This document shows, one piece after another, positions 37,431-48,556 of a stretch of 64,000 bases of DNA. The notes under the pieces were generated by a model, which worked only from the letters and a program-made list of their open reading frames with translations, was not told the origin of the DNA and did no database searches. The DNA comes from Cyanoderma ruficeps. Its lineage: Eukaryota; Chordata; Aves; Passeriformes; Timaliidae. The stretch is from contig VZDJ01000623.1 of the NCBI GenBank assembly GCA_008694505.1, forward strand, positions 14,038,988-14,102,987. Direction: 5' to 3'. A program made the translations under genes and the position numbers. Within the stretch, counting starts at the first letter, position 1. Every line of letters begins with the position of its first letter.

Positions 37431-38030
37431 TTCTGTGTTGATGTTTAACCTCAGCCAGCAACTCTGCCCCACACAGCCTCTTTCTCACTCCCTGGTGGGA
37501 CAGGGGAAAGAACCAGAAATGTAGAAGTGGGAAAATTTTGGGTTGAGATAAAGACAGTTTAATAGGGAAAAAAGAAAAGAAAAAAAAAAAATCTGTGCAA
37601 ACCAGTAAAGCAAAACAAGCAATTAATTTACCACCATTCATGGGCAGGCAGGTGTTCAGCCTCCTGAGGAAACAGGGCTCCTTCATGCATGATAGTCACT
37701 TTGGAAGATAAAATGCCCTAACTCCAAAGGTGTTCCCCCTCCACCTTGCCTTTTTGCTATTTCCCTTCAGCTTTTATTGCTGGTCACAATGTCATACAGC
37801 GTGGGAGACCCCTCTGGTCAGTCAGGGTCAGCTGTCCTGGCTGTCCCCCATCTCAGCTGCATGTGAGGTGAGAGGCAGAAAAATCACTGACCCTGTGCAA
37901 GCGCTGCTCAGGGATAGTAAAAACATCCCTGTGTTATCAATAGTGTTTCCAACACAGATACAAAACATTGTCCTGTGCTGGCAACAAGGAGAAAAATCAT
38001 TTCTATCCCAGGCAAATCCAGCTCATTCTG
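37431..38030 (-). mobile_element. solo LTR with 5-bp TSD (avian ERVL), minus strand
   Basis: The LTR is 37436-38025. On the minus strand it opens TGAGCTGGATTTGCCTGGGA and closes GGTTAAACATCAACA. TTCTG flanks both sides (37431-37435 and 38026-38030), an exact 5-bp duplication. The minus strand carries GATAACACAGGGATG, a TATA-like AATAAAAGCTG (37770s) and an ATTAAA poly(A) signal at 37558-37563 followed by CTGTCTTTATCTCAACCC. I recognise this sequence order from a widespread bird ERVL LTR family. An A-rich expansion lies at 37566-37591. ORFs at 37730-38184 are shadows of this LTR. Confidence 0.93.
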
Positions 38031-38908
38031 CATCCTGTTTCCTTCAAAATATCTTTTGGTTTGTTTCTCATTTATTATTTTTTTATATTCTTGGAGTCTG
38101 TTGCCTCACATGCTCTTTCACTGGAGAACTGCAAACTGTTCATGGTTGGTTCTGTCTAGTCAGTTGAAGTCTGTTTTTTCTTGAGTCAGTGCTTGCTTCG
38201 CTGTTTGTTTTCTTATTCTTTTGAAGCTGTTTCTATATAAGCACTCCACAGACTCTGTTGAAAGGTAATCAAGGACCAGAATCTTTGAAAAGAAAACTTT
38301 CAGCTCAACAAATGGGTGCACTATTTCACTGACAACTTCCCTCTGATGACTTTTTAGTTGGCAGTTTTACTCTTCTTTGAGACAACAGTTATTCACTGAC
38401 TTGATGTCTGAGAGGTTGCCAGCATCCTTTCCTGTTCTGCTTCTGCTTCAGTCTGAAATGTAAACAAAAAAGCATTCCACTTGACCCTTTCCATCCCAGG
38501 GCCCAAAGGAGAGAGCAGTCAGTGGTCTGGGAGAACTGCCTCAGAGTGACACCCTTCTTTGAAGGCCTGTAGAGCCAGAAAAGGAAAATACTAGTGAGGG
38601 GGAAAAAAGAAAAAAGAAAAAAACAAACCCTCAGGCAACACTTTTCGCTCATCATTGGAANGCTCCACAAATCCCTCCAAGAGAAAGCAAGAGAAGTAGC
38701 AGATTTTGCATAAGGTTGTTACAGGTCCCTAAAAAGTATTTGGATCAGAAAGTTTAAGGCAAGATGCAGAAGAGAGCAGGTGGTTCTCTGCAGGAAAGAT
38801 GATGGTCTCTATTCAGACAAGCAAGATGGAGATCATTTTTCAGAAGTCACCTGTCCTTGCAGTGTAGGATGTGCCCAAAGTATTTATTCTATCACCATCT
38901 TCATGAGC
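38031..38908. other. non-coding spacer of uncertain origin
   Basis: The composition is intermediate between LTR and unique DNA, with A/G-rich tracts (38600-38630) and one N at 38661. It might be decayed retroviral material between two LTRs, but I found no gag, pol or env motif. The short ORFs are not convincing. Confidence 0.5.
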
Positions 38909-39401
38909 TGTTGAAACCAGGTGGGGCAGTGTTTCCCTTGCCCCCTCCCTCGGGGCTATCTTCGGTTAATGGCCCACCAATGCCTTGCCGCATGACTCAC
39001 AGGTAACTCCCTCCGGGAGCTGTCTCTTTAATGGGCAGTCAAGGACCCACCCACTGCATGACTCACAGAAAGATATCATCCCATTGTGAGATGCTCCATC
39101 CAGGAAGAGGAGTCAAGCATTCCCACCTGGATATAATCTGGGACAGCACAGGTAGCCTTTACCCCCTGGGTTTCCAGAGGATGAGAGCTGCCAGACCTTT
39201 CTATGGGATCATGGCTTCAACAAGACCACTTCATCTGGACTGGCTACCACCACCCTAACTAACAGGGTGTCGGGTTGTATTCTGAATCTGCCAGGGGTCT
39301 TTTGTACTACTCCTTTTTATTTATTTTATCTTATCTTACCTTCTATTAAATTTTACTTCTGACTTGGAGTCTCTCACTGGTTTTGCCTTCAAACCAGCAC
39401 A
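38909..39401 (+). mobile_element. probable solo LTR with duplicated AP-1-like sites
   Basis: TGTTGAAACCAGG at the start and CAAACCAGCACA at the end give TG...CA termini. A TATA-like TATAAT is at 39132-39137 and ATTAAA at 39345-39350, about 50 bp before the end. GCATGACTCACAG occurs twice, at 38990-39002 and 39056-39068, within an imperfect 66-bp repeat that also includes TTAATGG. I see no clear target duplication and the terminal inverted match is weak. The family is not identified; this could also be part of a larger element. Confidence 0.6.
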
Positions 39402-39626
39402 TCATCACAGTGATTCTTGTTGAAAAGAGCTCACCATAGCATTTAGATTTAAATTTTTAGATTTAGAGGTGATAATAGAGCCCCTACTCTTGAATTTTAC
39501 CTCCACAATAAGGTAGTAATGTTTCAAATTTATTCTGCTTACTCATTCCATAACCATTTATATAACAATTTCTTACATTCATATAATGCAGTGTCACCTC
39601 CTGGGAACACATACAGTACCCTTTTC

Positions 39627-40319
39627 TGTGGGGTTTTGAGAGTTTGTGGGTTGAATTTGAGGTTTTGTTAAGATTGAAGGCTAAATGTTAGTGTTTCTGT
39701 ATGGCCTTCAAAATGGCTCCCTGTACTTCTCTTGTTGTTTTACTCACAAACCTCCATATTGTGCACCCTTCTTCTTGAGTTAAGTTGATACATTTTGTAC
39801 CCCTCACCCCTGCTCCTGCCCAGATACAGCTCCTGATTGGTTCTCCCTTCCCGCCTTTTCCAACTGCCACTCTCGAGTTATGTAACCCCCCTCCCTTGTC
39901 CATCACTCCTGATCCTGGCCCCTTTTTCCAGAAAGACCCTTGAGGACTGTATCTGGATTGGCTGTTAATTACATATTGTATCTTTTATTGGTTGATGTAA
40001 TGATTGCCAAGTGAGAGACCACGCCTTGTTGTAATCCTATTTGCCCCATGCTCTGTACCCTCCCCTGAGCTGACCCCATAAAAGCCCCTGCATTTTCAGA
40101 TCGGGGTCTCTCCTGAGGCACCGGTCTGGAGGTGTGAGGGCTTCACCAATCCCCTCAATAAACCCCAGTTCTTGGTTCAACCTCTGAGAGTCCCATCTCT
40201 CTCATTTCTCCGGGCGCCATTTCGCTGGGCAGTCTGCAGAAGGGTTCGGCTTTGGGTAAAAGACCCCAAGCTGTCGACCGACCGCGGGCTCGGACTGAGC
40301 AGAGCCTTGCGCCGCGACA
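39627..40319 (+). mobile_element. solo LTR with 6-bp TSD (class II type)
   Basis: It starts TGTGGGGTTTTG and ends GCGCCGCGACA. CTTTTC flanks both sides exactly (39621-39626 and 40320-40325), a 6-bp duplication as expected for class II retroviruses. CCAAT-box sequences occur as ATTGG near 39835, 39957 and 39987. ATAAAA lies at 40078-40083 as TATA box and AATAAA at 40157-40162. The U5 is CpG-rich (TCGACCGACCGCGG), which suggests that CpG decay is incomplete and the insertion is young. There is no primer-binding site or internal region beyond the LTR, so it is solo. Confidence 0.93.
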
Positions 40320-40325
40320 CTTTTC

Positions 40326-43300
40326 CTTCATTACAGGTCTTGGTCTTACAAAGTATTTAGTATTGTAAAGTTCAGGGAACTTTTCCATTTTCTTGTTCCC
40401 TAGAGGGAAGCATCCTGCTTTTATCTTCCTCAGTATCTCACGTCTCCAAAGTAATTTAAGCTTTTGGGTGCCTATCTCTTTCCCAGTTCAAAAAAGCTGA
40501 AAGGTTTACTCTAAATAGTTTATTTTAAAATATCTTTAATATTTTAAAACACATTTCATATGCAAGTTTATGTCCAAAATTAAATTGTTTAGATAGTATG
40601 AAACTATGAGACAAGTTTGCAATTTACTAGCTATATTGTTTTACATTGAGAATAGATTCGCTTCTCAAATTTGATCTCAGTAAAAGTGTTCTTTTTCCTA
40701 CTTATGGCTAATTTTATGTGTTTTCAAAATGTACAGTTAGAATGAATTACAAATATTTTTCAGGATTTCTTAGAAAACTAGAAACAGGAATAATGTTTCT
40801 CTGATTCTGAGACTACTGAAAAATGAAGTAATATTTTAAAAAACAAGATGGTTCTGGTTTCTAGCAATAGTTTCTGATAACTTGTATGTTATTTGATCTT
40901 TTAATGTTTTTTTCTTCACTGTAGACTTCTGCATAAAGGAGTATTTGGAAAAAAGAAGGGAAAGAATGTAAAGGCATTAAAATTATGTAAAAGTTAGGCT
41001 GGTCAGTGTAATGCACCTGTCTCAGGCTGATAATCAGAGATTCACTTCACTGCTGTTCATATAATTGTCTAAACTAAGAAAACACTAGGAAGAGATAAAT
41101 GAGAAAGGTTGGAACAGTCATGAAAATCTGTAAACACAATAATAATGAAACATCTCTGTTTCCTCTCAGATATCTTTTCCTGTGATTGTAAACTGACTTA
41201 GCTAACAAATATTCATTGAAAAGAAAGACAAGACAAACAAGAAGTAAAAAGAGTATCACTGCAGGCAACAAATTAAGTTTCTTGATGACAAAATTTACCT
41301 TGTAATAAGAGCAAATGTACTAATGCCTAGCCAGTTTCATCTATATTTTTAAGTAAGGGAAATATTCGTGCATGTGTGTGTTAATAAACAGCATTTTTAC
41401 ATAGAGAAGTGGTGGAATTTAATAAAATTTTTATAGCTGCTGATATTAAAGTCTTCAGGTCCTTGTAATACAGCTAGGTTAAGGGAGAATTTTAATGTTA
41501 TCAGCTTTACTTTTTTAAGCCTATCGTTTTTGTCTTTTTTCCTGACATCATGTAATCTGCAGCTGTGCCAATGCTGGTGTGACAATTCCAAATAAATGTA
41601 GTGTAAACAAAGAAATTAGTTCCCTAAGAATAGGATCTCTGTGAATTATTTCTGAAGAGCTTCATCCCCCAGTCAAGTTTCCTTCAAAGTAGCAAACCAT
41701 CTGTGAGAGAGAAAATAAAATTTAAGAGATTCAAACAACAATGAAAAGGACTAATGAACGGATTAGATGGAATGCAGCAGGGAGTTCTAGTGTTTATATT
41801 CATATTACATCCAGGTACTGAACTCCAGAATGGTGAATTTACAAGGCTGTTTGTAAATACCAGACATATTAATATTTTCAAAGAGAACAGAAATGGTCAA
41901 TTATAAAACAAAGGAGAAGACAAAAATGAGAGAACAAATACTTAATTCTCTCATTTAACCTACAATTTCAAATATCCTTCTCCTTTACCTGACCACATAA
42001 AGTATTTAAGTGTATTCAAATCTGTCCTTTCATGCATATTTCCATGTATCTGTGCCCATACATGTAAAAATATGAAATGTGAGGGTTTTTGCTATTTCAT
42101 AATTTATGTAAGATATATGTCCACAATATTTACTGAACTTTTTAAATATTTTGTCATCTCTTAAATGAAGGAAGTCTTAGAGATGATTTTTATTTTGTGG
42201 ATTTTGGTCAACCAGAAACAGATTGCAGTAAGTTCTCTGAGTATACGTTAGGAATAAATGAAAAACTACTCAAAACAAGATTGCTTGGAAAAAAAAAACG
42301 GAGTAAGGAACACAAAGGCTTCTTCTATTCCTAGTTTTTCTATTTTGAAAATGTAATGATTTTCTTTAAAAACATGATAGTCAGTAAAGTAACAGTTCAG
42401 AGCAGTAATTCCTAGTGTTTCACATTTATAAAAATGTTAAATGAATATTAGGTTTCAAGTGCAATATTTACATGCAAATTTACATGAGTATTTGGTATCA
42501 TTAAGCATTTGCTTAATGATAAGATTATACGTGGTTATCTCGCTCTCAAGCCCAGTTTGACTGCAGAATCAAGTGATTAAAATACCAAAACAAATGCAGA
42601 CACCAGCACATTTTATGTTATAGTTTGGCTTACAGTTACAGGAGAGATCCCACCCTAAAATGTGGCAGTGTCAAGCTCCACATGTAGTTCAGGTCGGGCT
42701 GCTCAGCTGCTCTAGAGATAATGATCTGACCCAGAACAGTTGCACTGTCTGCTTCAGTGTGTGACCACACAGACACTCACAAATCCTGGCAATGTCATTT
42801 GAGGGCTGACAGAGAGCATGCTCTAGAACTCAGATGTCTTTTGCTTAAATTGCTATGGAAGAACCACAGGCAGACAAAATCTTAAGAAATTAAATATTTT
42901 AGGGATGTTATTGTCAAAAAAACCCATTGTGATTCTTGCCAGCTGGATTCAGCTACTGGTGCAGATGCTTTCTAATCATTTCTCCAATAAAATCGGCATT
43001 CCCCATAAGTTGATGCGATCTTAAAGAGAATAGTGTTAGGATTTGTGAAAGTCTTCTGAACAGGTGTTGCATCTATACACAGTAACAGTACCAAAAAGTA
43101 AGACTGATACAAACACTAATACATTTCAAGCTCTGTCTGCAAGCAGTATCAGAGGCAGCTGGTCCCCTTCTCTGAATACTTAGTTCTCCTTATCTTTCCA
43201 TTGAAGGCTGCCAGTGAAATCTAAGTACATCTTTCTGCAAACAGGGAATTCTGTCTAGAAGCGACTAAAATAGATCATTTTTTTCATTTCTCATGGGCCA

Positions 43301-45084
43301 AAAAACACCCATCAGACAGTATTGACTGTGAGGCATTGCTGAATTTGATTTGATTAAGACTGGCAAATTAAAGATGAAAGGCTCAGCACCACAGATGACT
43401 TGTTTTTAGTCTTCTTTCATAAGGTTATTTTGAAAGTTTTAAAATCATTGTCAGTGTTATTTTCTAAATATGTATTTTTCTCCTGCGATTAAAGCAGAGT
43501 GCATGACAGAGGCTGGCACTGATCTTGATTCATAATGTAGATATGCAGAGAAAGGTTGGAAAATAAAAACTGTAAGAAACCTGAAAACTGCTTCTTTGCC
43601 AATGGCCTTTGTTTCTGACCTTTGCACTTGAAAGTCATTACAGAGAAAGTACATGTCTGGAAATTTTGTTAAGATGAGGTGGATCATTTGAGGACATGAT
43701 ATTTTCTAAATAAAATTTGGAATTTTAAAAATCAACATGTCTTCCATATTAAAACAAACTGTTTCTACATGGAGTTTAACTAAGTATGCAATAAATAAAA
43801 TGTCAGCATATTGCAGAGTATTTTTAGAAACATTATAGAAGAGTGAGTGCATGTGCTTAAATGAATGTTATCTATATTTTTTAAAATATTTATCATTAAT
43901 AATATCCCATTAATGAAAAATAATGTTGAAAGCCATGAAGAGTATTGTTCTTGAAAAGATAAATGCTGTGTAACTGAGTTTTCCATTATAAACCACATAT
44001 TTAGAATAGTGATGGTAAGAGATGCTTCACTTATATTGGTTGAGAAGACCTCTTGAGATGAATTTACAATTGAATACTTGGTTCTTCAATAAATTGGTTT
44101 TCTACTTTAAAAATTACATATTTCAATTTTGGGTGTATTCTTGTTGTCATATAGGAATGGGGAAACAAGTCCAGGAAAAGTGTCATATTAAAACATTCTT
44201 AATTCAATTTTTAATTGATTGAGAAGTTCAAAGATGAGAGGTATTTCAAATTTGACATACTTATATTTTATAATGATCCATATTATATGTCATACTGTCA
44301 TAAAGCTTCATAGAAAAATCAAAGAGTCTTAAAAAATATTTAGTGAAACATACTGTTTCCATCTTGATTTAAAAGTTTTAAATTATACCATGGATGTAAT
44401 TAGTATTCAAGGTGAAATTTATCAGCCTATAAAGAACTTTCTTTCTGTCTGCAGTTGCATGTACACACAAAACTAACTCATGGAATAAAATGATTCTAAA
44501 TTATCCTTAATCTATTACAGTTAATGAATTAATCACAATTATAATTATTGCAATTATTACAATATTGCCATAACAATCCAAATAGATGGAAGTAGTTATT
44601 AGCCATGTGTTACATTTTGAATGTTGCAATTCAACTTTGTTCTAATTATACAAAAACATTAGCAAAATGTGAAAAATTCACATTATTCTAAGTATAACAA
44701 TACTGCAGTAATCTATTTAAATTTTATAGCTAATATCTCATAGTATTAGGTAGATATCTCACAGAATTTTAATGTTTTTATATACGCATATTTTCATATG
44801 CTTAGAATTGTATTTTTCCTTTCTTCATAAAGAACTTTGTTTTGCAATTTTTTTTTAGGACTTTGTTTTAATTTAATAGAGGAATTAAAAATTCTAATAA
44901 AAATTTTATTTTTATTTAACTTCTGGGTGGTTTACAATTATATATATGCATGATATTTCATCATCTAAATATCTTTACTAGTGTATCTTAATGTTGAAAT
45001 TGAGGGGAAAAAAAATGAAAATCATTATGTTCTGTTGATTGAAGGTTCCTAGAAAGTTGCAGGCAATGAAATATTATGCGGTGA
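40326..45084. other. AT-rich non-coding sequence, repeat-poor
   Basis: Nearly 5 kb with no LTR, CR1 or gene signal. It contains a perfect palindrome at 42496-42521. ORFs are at most about 75 codons. The stretch 42.5-43.7 kb is less AT-rich and might include conserved non-coding sequence. Confidence 0.65.
42496..42521. repeat. perfect 12-bp-arm palindrome
   Basis: TATCATTAAGCA, a 2-base spacer TT, then TGCTTAATGATA, the exact reverse complement. The arms include GATA and TTAAT words, so it could be a dimeric transcription-factor site or simply a cruciform-prone motif. Confidence 0.9.
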
Positions 45085-45490
45085 GTTTGCCCTTACCACC
45101 TCTCCCTGCACTTCTGCTCGTCCCATTCACTTTTTTGTGTTTTTGCTTGCTCGCTAATTTTTTCCTTTTCAATTTCAAGCTTTTATTTCTTCCAGTTCTT
45201 TTCCTCTCCTTTCTTCGTTTACATTTCTGGCTTGATTGCAGCATTTCAATTGCAGGACTTTGGGCAAGTCTCGCTCCTTTTCGCTGCCCCTCATTTCATC
45301 TCGCTCCGATTGCTTGCAATCACTCCACTTGCAGATTTTCTCAGTTTCTTTCAATTGCACTCTTTTTCCTCATATCTCCTCTCCAGAGCATCTGTTCCAC
45401 TTTGTTCTCTGATTCCAAGATTTCGTTCCCTTTCCCAAAAGGAAGGGTTTCCCTTTCGGGAAAGGGAACGAAATCTTGCAATTTCAACGA
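45085..45490. other. pyrimidine-rich CpG-bearing island, unexplained
   Basis: The plus strand is strongly C+T-biased and, unlike its AT-rich neighbours, keeps many CpGs in the words TCGCT, CTCGT and TTCGTT. TTGCA and AATTGCA recur irregularly, for example near 45236, 45251, 45314 and 45354. It ends in the inverted repeat at 45416-45478. There is no AATAAA, TATA or LTR-like terminus. A 152-codon ORF at 45039-45497 crosses it, but its composition (runs of L, F, S) follows from the C/T bias and does not indicate a protein family. Confidence 0.45.
45416..45478. repeat. perfect 21-bp inverted repeat (hairpin)
   Basis: The left arm 45416-45436 begins CAAGATTTCG and the right arm 45458-45478 ends CGAAATCTTG. 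All 21 positions are complementary. The 21-nt loop contains a second small inverted repeat (AAGGG TTT CCCTT). The pairing stops abruptly at both arm ends. A transcript of either strand would fold into a stable stem-loop. Confidence 0.95.
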
Positions 45491-45508
45491 AGATTAATTG
45501 GGCAAGCT

Positions 45509-45533
45509 GCATATGACCATGCAGCATATGACC
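45509..45533. repeat. 15-bp tandem direct repeat
   Basis: GCATATGACC occurs at 45509-45518 and 45524-45533, separated by ATGCA, shortly after the hairpin. Confidence 0.8.
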
Positions 45534-48451
45534 TTGATTATTTGTATTTGGGCAATTATAATACTTCCAGGAGATGTATTTTACTTTGCTGATATTGCAG
45601 GATGTACCTGCCTATAATTTTCATAAGCCTCCCCATTCAAACATCTTAAGTAGGAAATTGTTTTGTATTTTGATCTTCATAATATGAATTTGCTAAAGAG
45701 AATAAAGGAAACAATAGTTACATTTTTAATTTGAAAATTTTTAGTTATGTTTTAGAGATAGGAAATTATTTTCTGGGTTCAAACTCTATCTTGTTCTCAA
45801 AATGACCTGTAACAGATGATTTGCATTAAGGTAATAATAAACATATTAATATTAAAATTTTTGTTTAATTTATAATCTCCAAGTTCATCTGAAATTGCAA
45901 GATTTAACTGCAAAAAAAAAAAACAGTAAAAAAATTTACTTTTCCATTTCAAGTTTCACTTTTTGTCTCTAAGTTGCATCTTTCATTTCTTTCTGTCTTT
46001 CATGTTGGTGAATCTTATACTATTTGGTTTTTTCAGACAAAATTACTTCAGTAAAGTAATTACTTCCTTCAAGTAAAGGATGAGACCTCATTCCCTGAAG
46101 CAAGATTGATAGTAGGGCAACATATTACCAATGGAACTTATTGTCAATAATTGCTGGCTACAACAAAAGGAAGAATTAAAGTTATTCACAGTGATGTATT
46201 CTAAAATATATGTAATCATTTAACCTAAGGATTATTTTTGATTTTTAAGTAATATCTTAGTGAAAATTAGGGTAAAAAAATACATATAAATGGAAATTTA
46301 AAAATTAGAAGGAACTATTTTCATAGTGGAATATTATCCAGATTACTACTGAGAAGATTAAATGAAGTGATAGTGCAGCATCACTTTGCTGAGAGGTGGT
46401 TATCAAAACTGAACACAATTCTCAAGGCTGAAGATTACACTAAAAGAAAGGTAGAAAATAGTATGATAGAAGAACGATGGCATTCTATTTATGAAGACAA
46501 TAAGGGCTTAATCAATACTGATAAAAATATAAAGCAGGTTCAAAACGAGATTTTTAGGCTTTTTACCTCATCTAGGAAAAAAAGGGAAGAGGAAAGTAAA
46601 TGATAGAGACAAAATACTTAGAAGGACAATAAAAAAAAAAATCCTGCCTCTGACTAATAAGGTTGAAGATATTGCTATATTCAGGAAATGTGAATTGCCT
46701 GTTTCTGGACATGTGTCCCTGCAGACATGTCTTGACAGACATAAGACAACAAATAAATTTCCTGTTTTTCAAGTGTTGCTCAAAAGCGTCCCAGTATAGA
46801 TATTTTGACAGAATATTGCTCATTTTCTAGTTTTGAATATGATGTTATTTTTCTGTTGAGATATGGTGATTTTTATGTTGCTGAAAACAAAATCCTTTCC
46901 AAATCAAGACAGAAAGATACCCTTTAGCTCTGATGAACATCAGGAAGAAGAAACATAAGCTAAAAAATCTGAGGTAGCTAGATTATTTTTTAAATATATA
47001 CACCCACACACATATATATATGTATGCATCTTCCCAGCATTACAGATAGAAACATGAACATCAGTTCAAATAAATGACATAATTTTTTTTTCTGAAAATA
47101 ACAGTGATGGAGATGATAAAGTCTAAACTGTCATAAAACAAGAACAAAAATAGCGTTTGGTAGTTTATACTTTTCAAATAAAACCATTACGCAACTGATT
47201 TACCTAAAACTCTTTAAAAGTGACAGATTAAAAACTTAAGGAACTAAGGGAGAAATTCTTGCTCTAGAAGAATTGCCAAGACAAGTTTTTCTCAGAGCAG
47301 TCATGAATCTTTATGGTTAATTCTGCAGGGATTTTTCAGGCAGCAGTTAGCAAACCGGTTGCTTTACATGTGATATTGATGGTGTCAGCTCACAGGCCTG
47401 TGTGAGCTTTGGTTCTCCAGAGCTGTAAACCTCGTGGAAGTGGTCATTGCTTATAAACGTGGTGCAGACAAGTTGAAAAATCTTGAGCTGACTTACATCC
47501 TACTGACTTCAAATGGATCATTTGTTTTGAATATTAAATCAGTGAGTGCACTATTGGCTCAAACTACTGTTTCTGCTAGAGGGAAAAGTAATATATTTTC
47601 ATGCTTATATGATTAGCAAGTATTTAATGGGTTTTAAGGCAATGAAAAGAAATACATCCTACACTCAGAATTTAAGTGTAATAACTCCAGTTAAACCACT
47701 CAAACTAGAGTTTCAAAATATCAAATTGTGATAGTAGAAGTGTTGTATGAATACTGGTGAGATCACATCACAGCTGAGGCTCCAAATCTGTCTGTTGGCA
47801 TGGCCCACTGAACAAATAGTCATGAAGAAAAGCACTTTGGAAACATGCTCCAAGAGAGTGGGGCTTCTGCTGCCCTCGTGTTTCGCTTTGATCCTTTCAG
47901 CTCTGGGTGTTTCACTTGGTTGCTCCGTGTAGTTCCCTCTGGTTTGATCTTTGAGCCTGCAAATAAACTACAGCTTCTACATCTGTAAATAGTGTTAACC
48001 TCTGCATCTGAATTGTCACCAAAATCACAGCTTATGACAACTTTGCCCCAAGGTGGGCTGCAGGTGGTGGCGTTTTTGCCATGAATCTGCTGGTGATTAC
48101 TCAGATCCACAAGAACAGAGGAGGAAGAGCAGAGAAGAAGCGTTTCCAGATATTGGTGAGCTCCCTTGGCTTTCTCTGCAGACAAAAGGAAGATGGTTGT
48201 TCCACCAACAATGTGGTTTAGACCGCATAAAGCTCAGCTGCTATTTTGTCTTGCCTTGCAGGAACATATGCCTCTCTCTAGGGAATGAAAGAAGTCCTGG
48301 AAGAGATTAGTTTAGGTTAATGATAATGAATGCCAAATATGATCATATCTTTTTTTAATTGAATTCACAAAATCTAGAAAGATATCATTCCTGGAAGTTG
48401 TCCTTTTTTGTGTGTGGAATAAACTTACCAGGATATCTGACTGTTTTCTGG
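45534..48451. other. AT-rich non-coding sequence
   Basis: No gene or mobile element is recognised. It contains a short TA/CA microsatellite near 46996-47030 and an 8-bp inverted repeat at 47387-47408 (AGCTCACA, TGTGAGCT). ORFs such as 46367-46603 have no recognisable family. Confidence 0.6.
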
Positions 48452-48556
48452 CAATCAGTATGGTTTGTGTTGGAAGGGATGTTAAATCATCTAGTTCCAA
48501 CCTAGCTACCATAGGAAGGGATGCCATCCCCTAGATGAGGTTGATCAGAGAAATGC
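48452..48556 (-). mobile_element. decayed CR1 3' fragment, minus strand
   Basis: AATCAGTATGGTTTGTGTTG, GGAAGGGATG, TCATCTAGTTCCAACC and GGAAGGGATGCCATCCC follow the reverse complement of a CR1 3' end. The terminal octamers are lost on the left, and the copy fades after the equivalent of the TAGACCAGG word. It is small and old. Confidence 0.8.

Noticed and set aside
45039..45497. 152-codon ORF with hydrophobic, membrane-like stretches
   Set aside because: The L/F/S-rich composition follows from the C+T-biased strand, and the frame ends inside a recent inverted repeat. There is no family match.
46367..46603. 78-codon ORF rich in K, E, N
   Set aside because: It looks helical, but AT-rich DNA gives such composition by chance. 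No splice sites, homology or neighbours support it.
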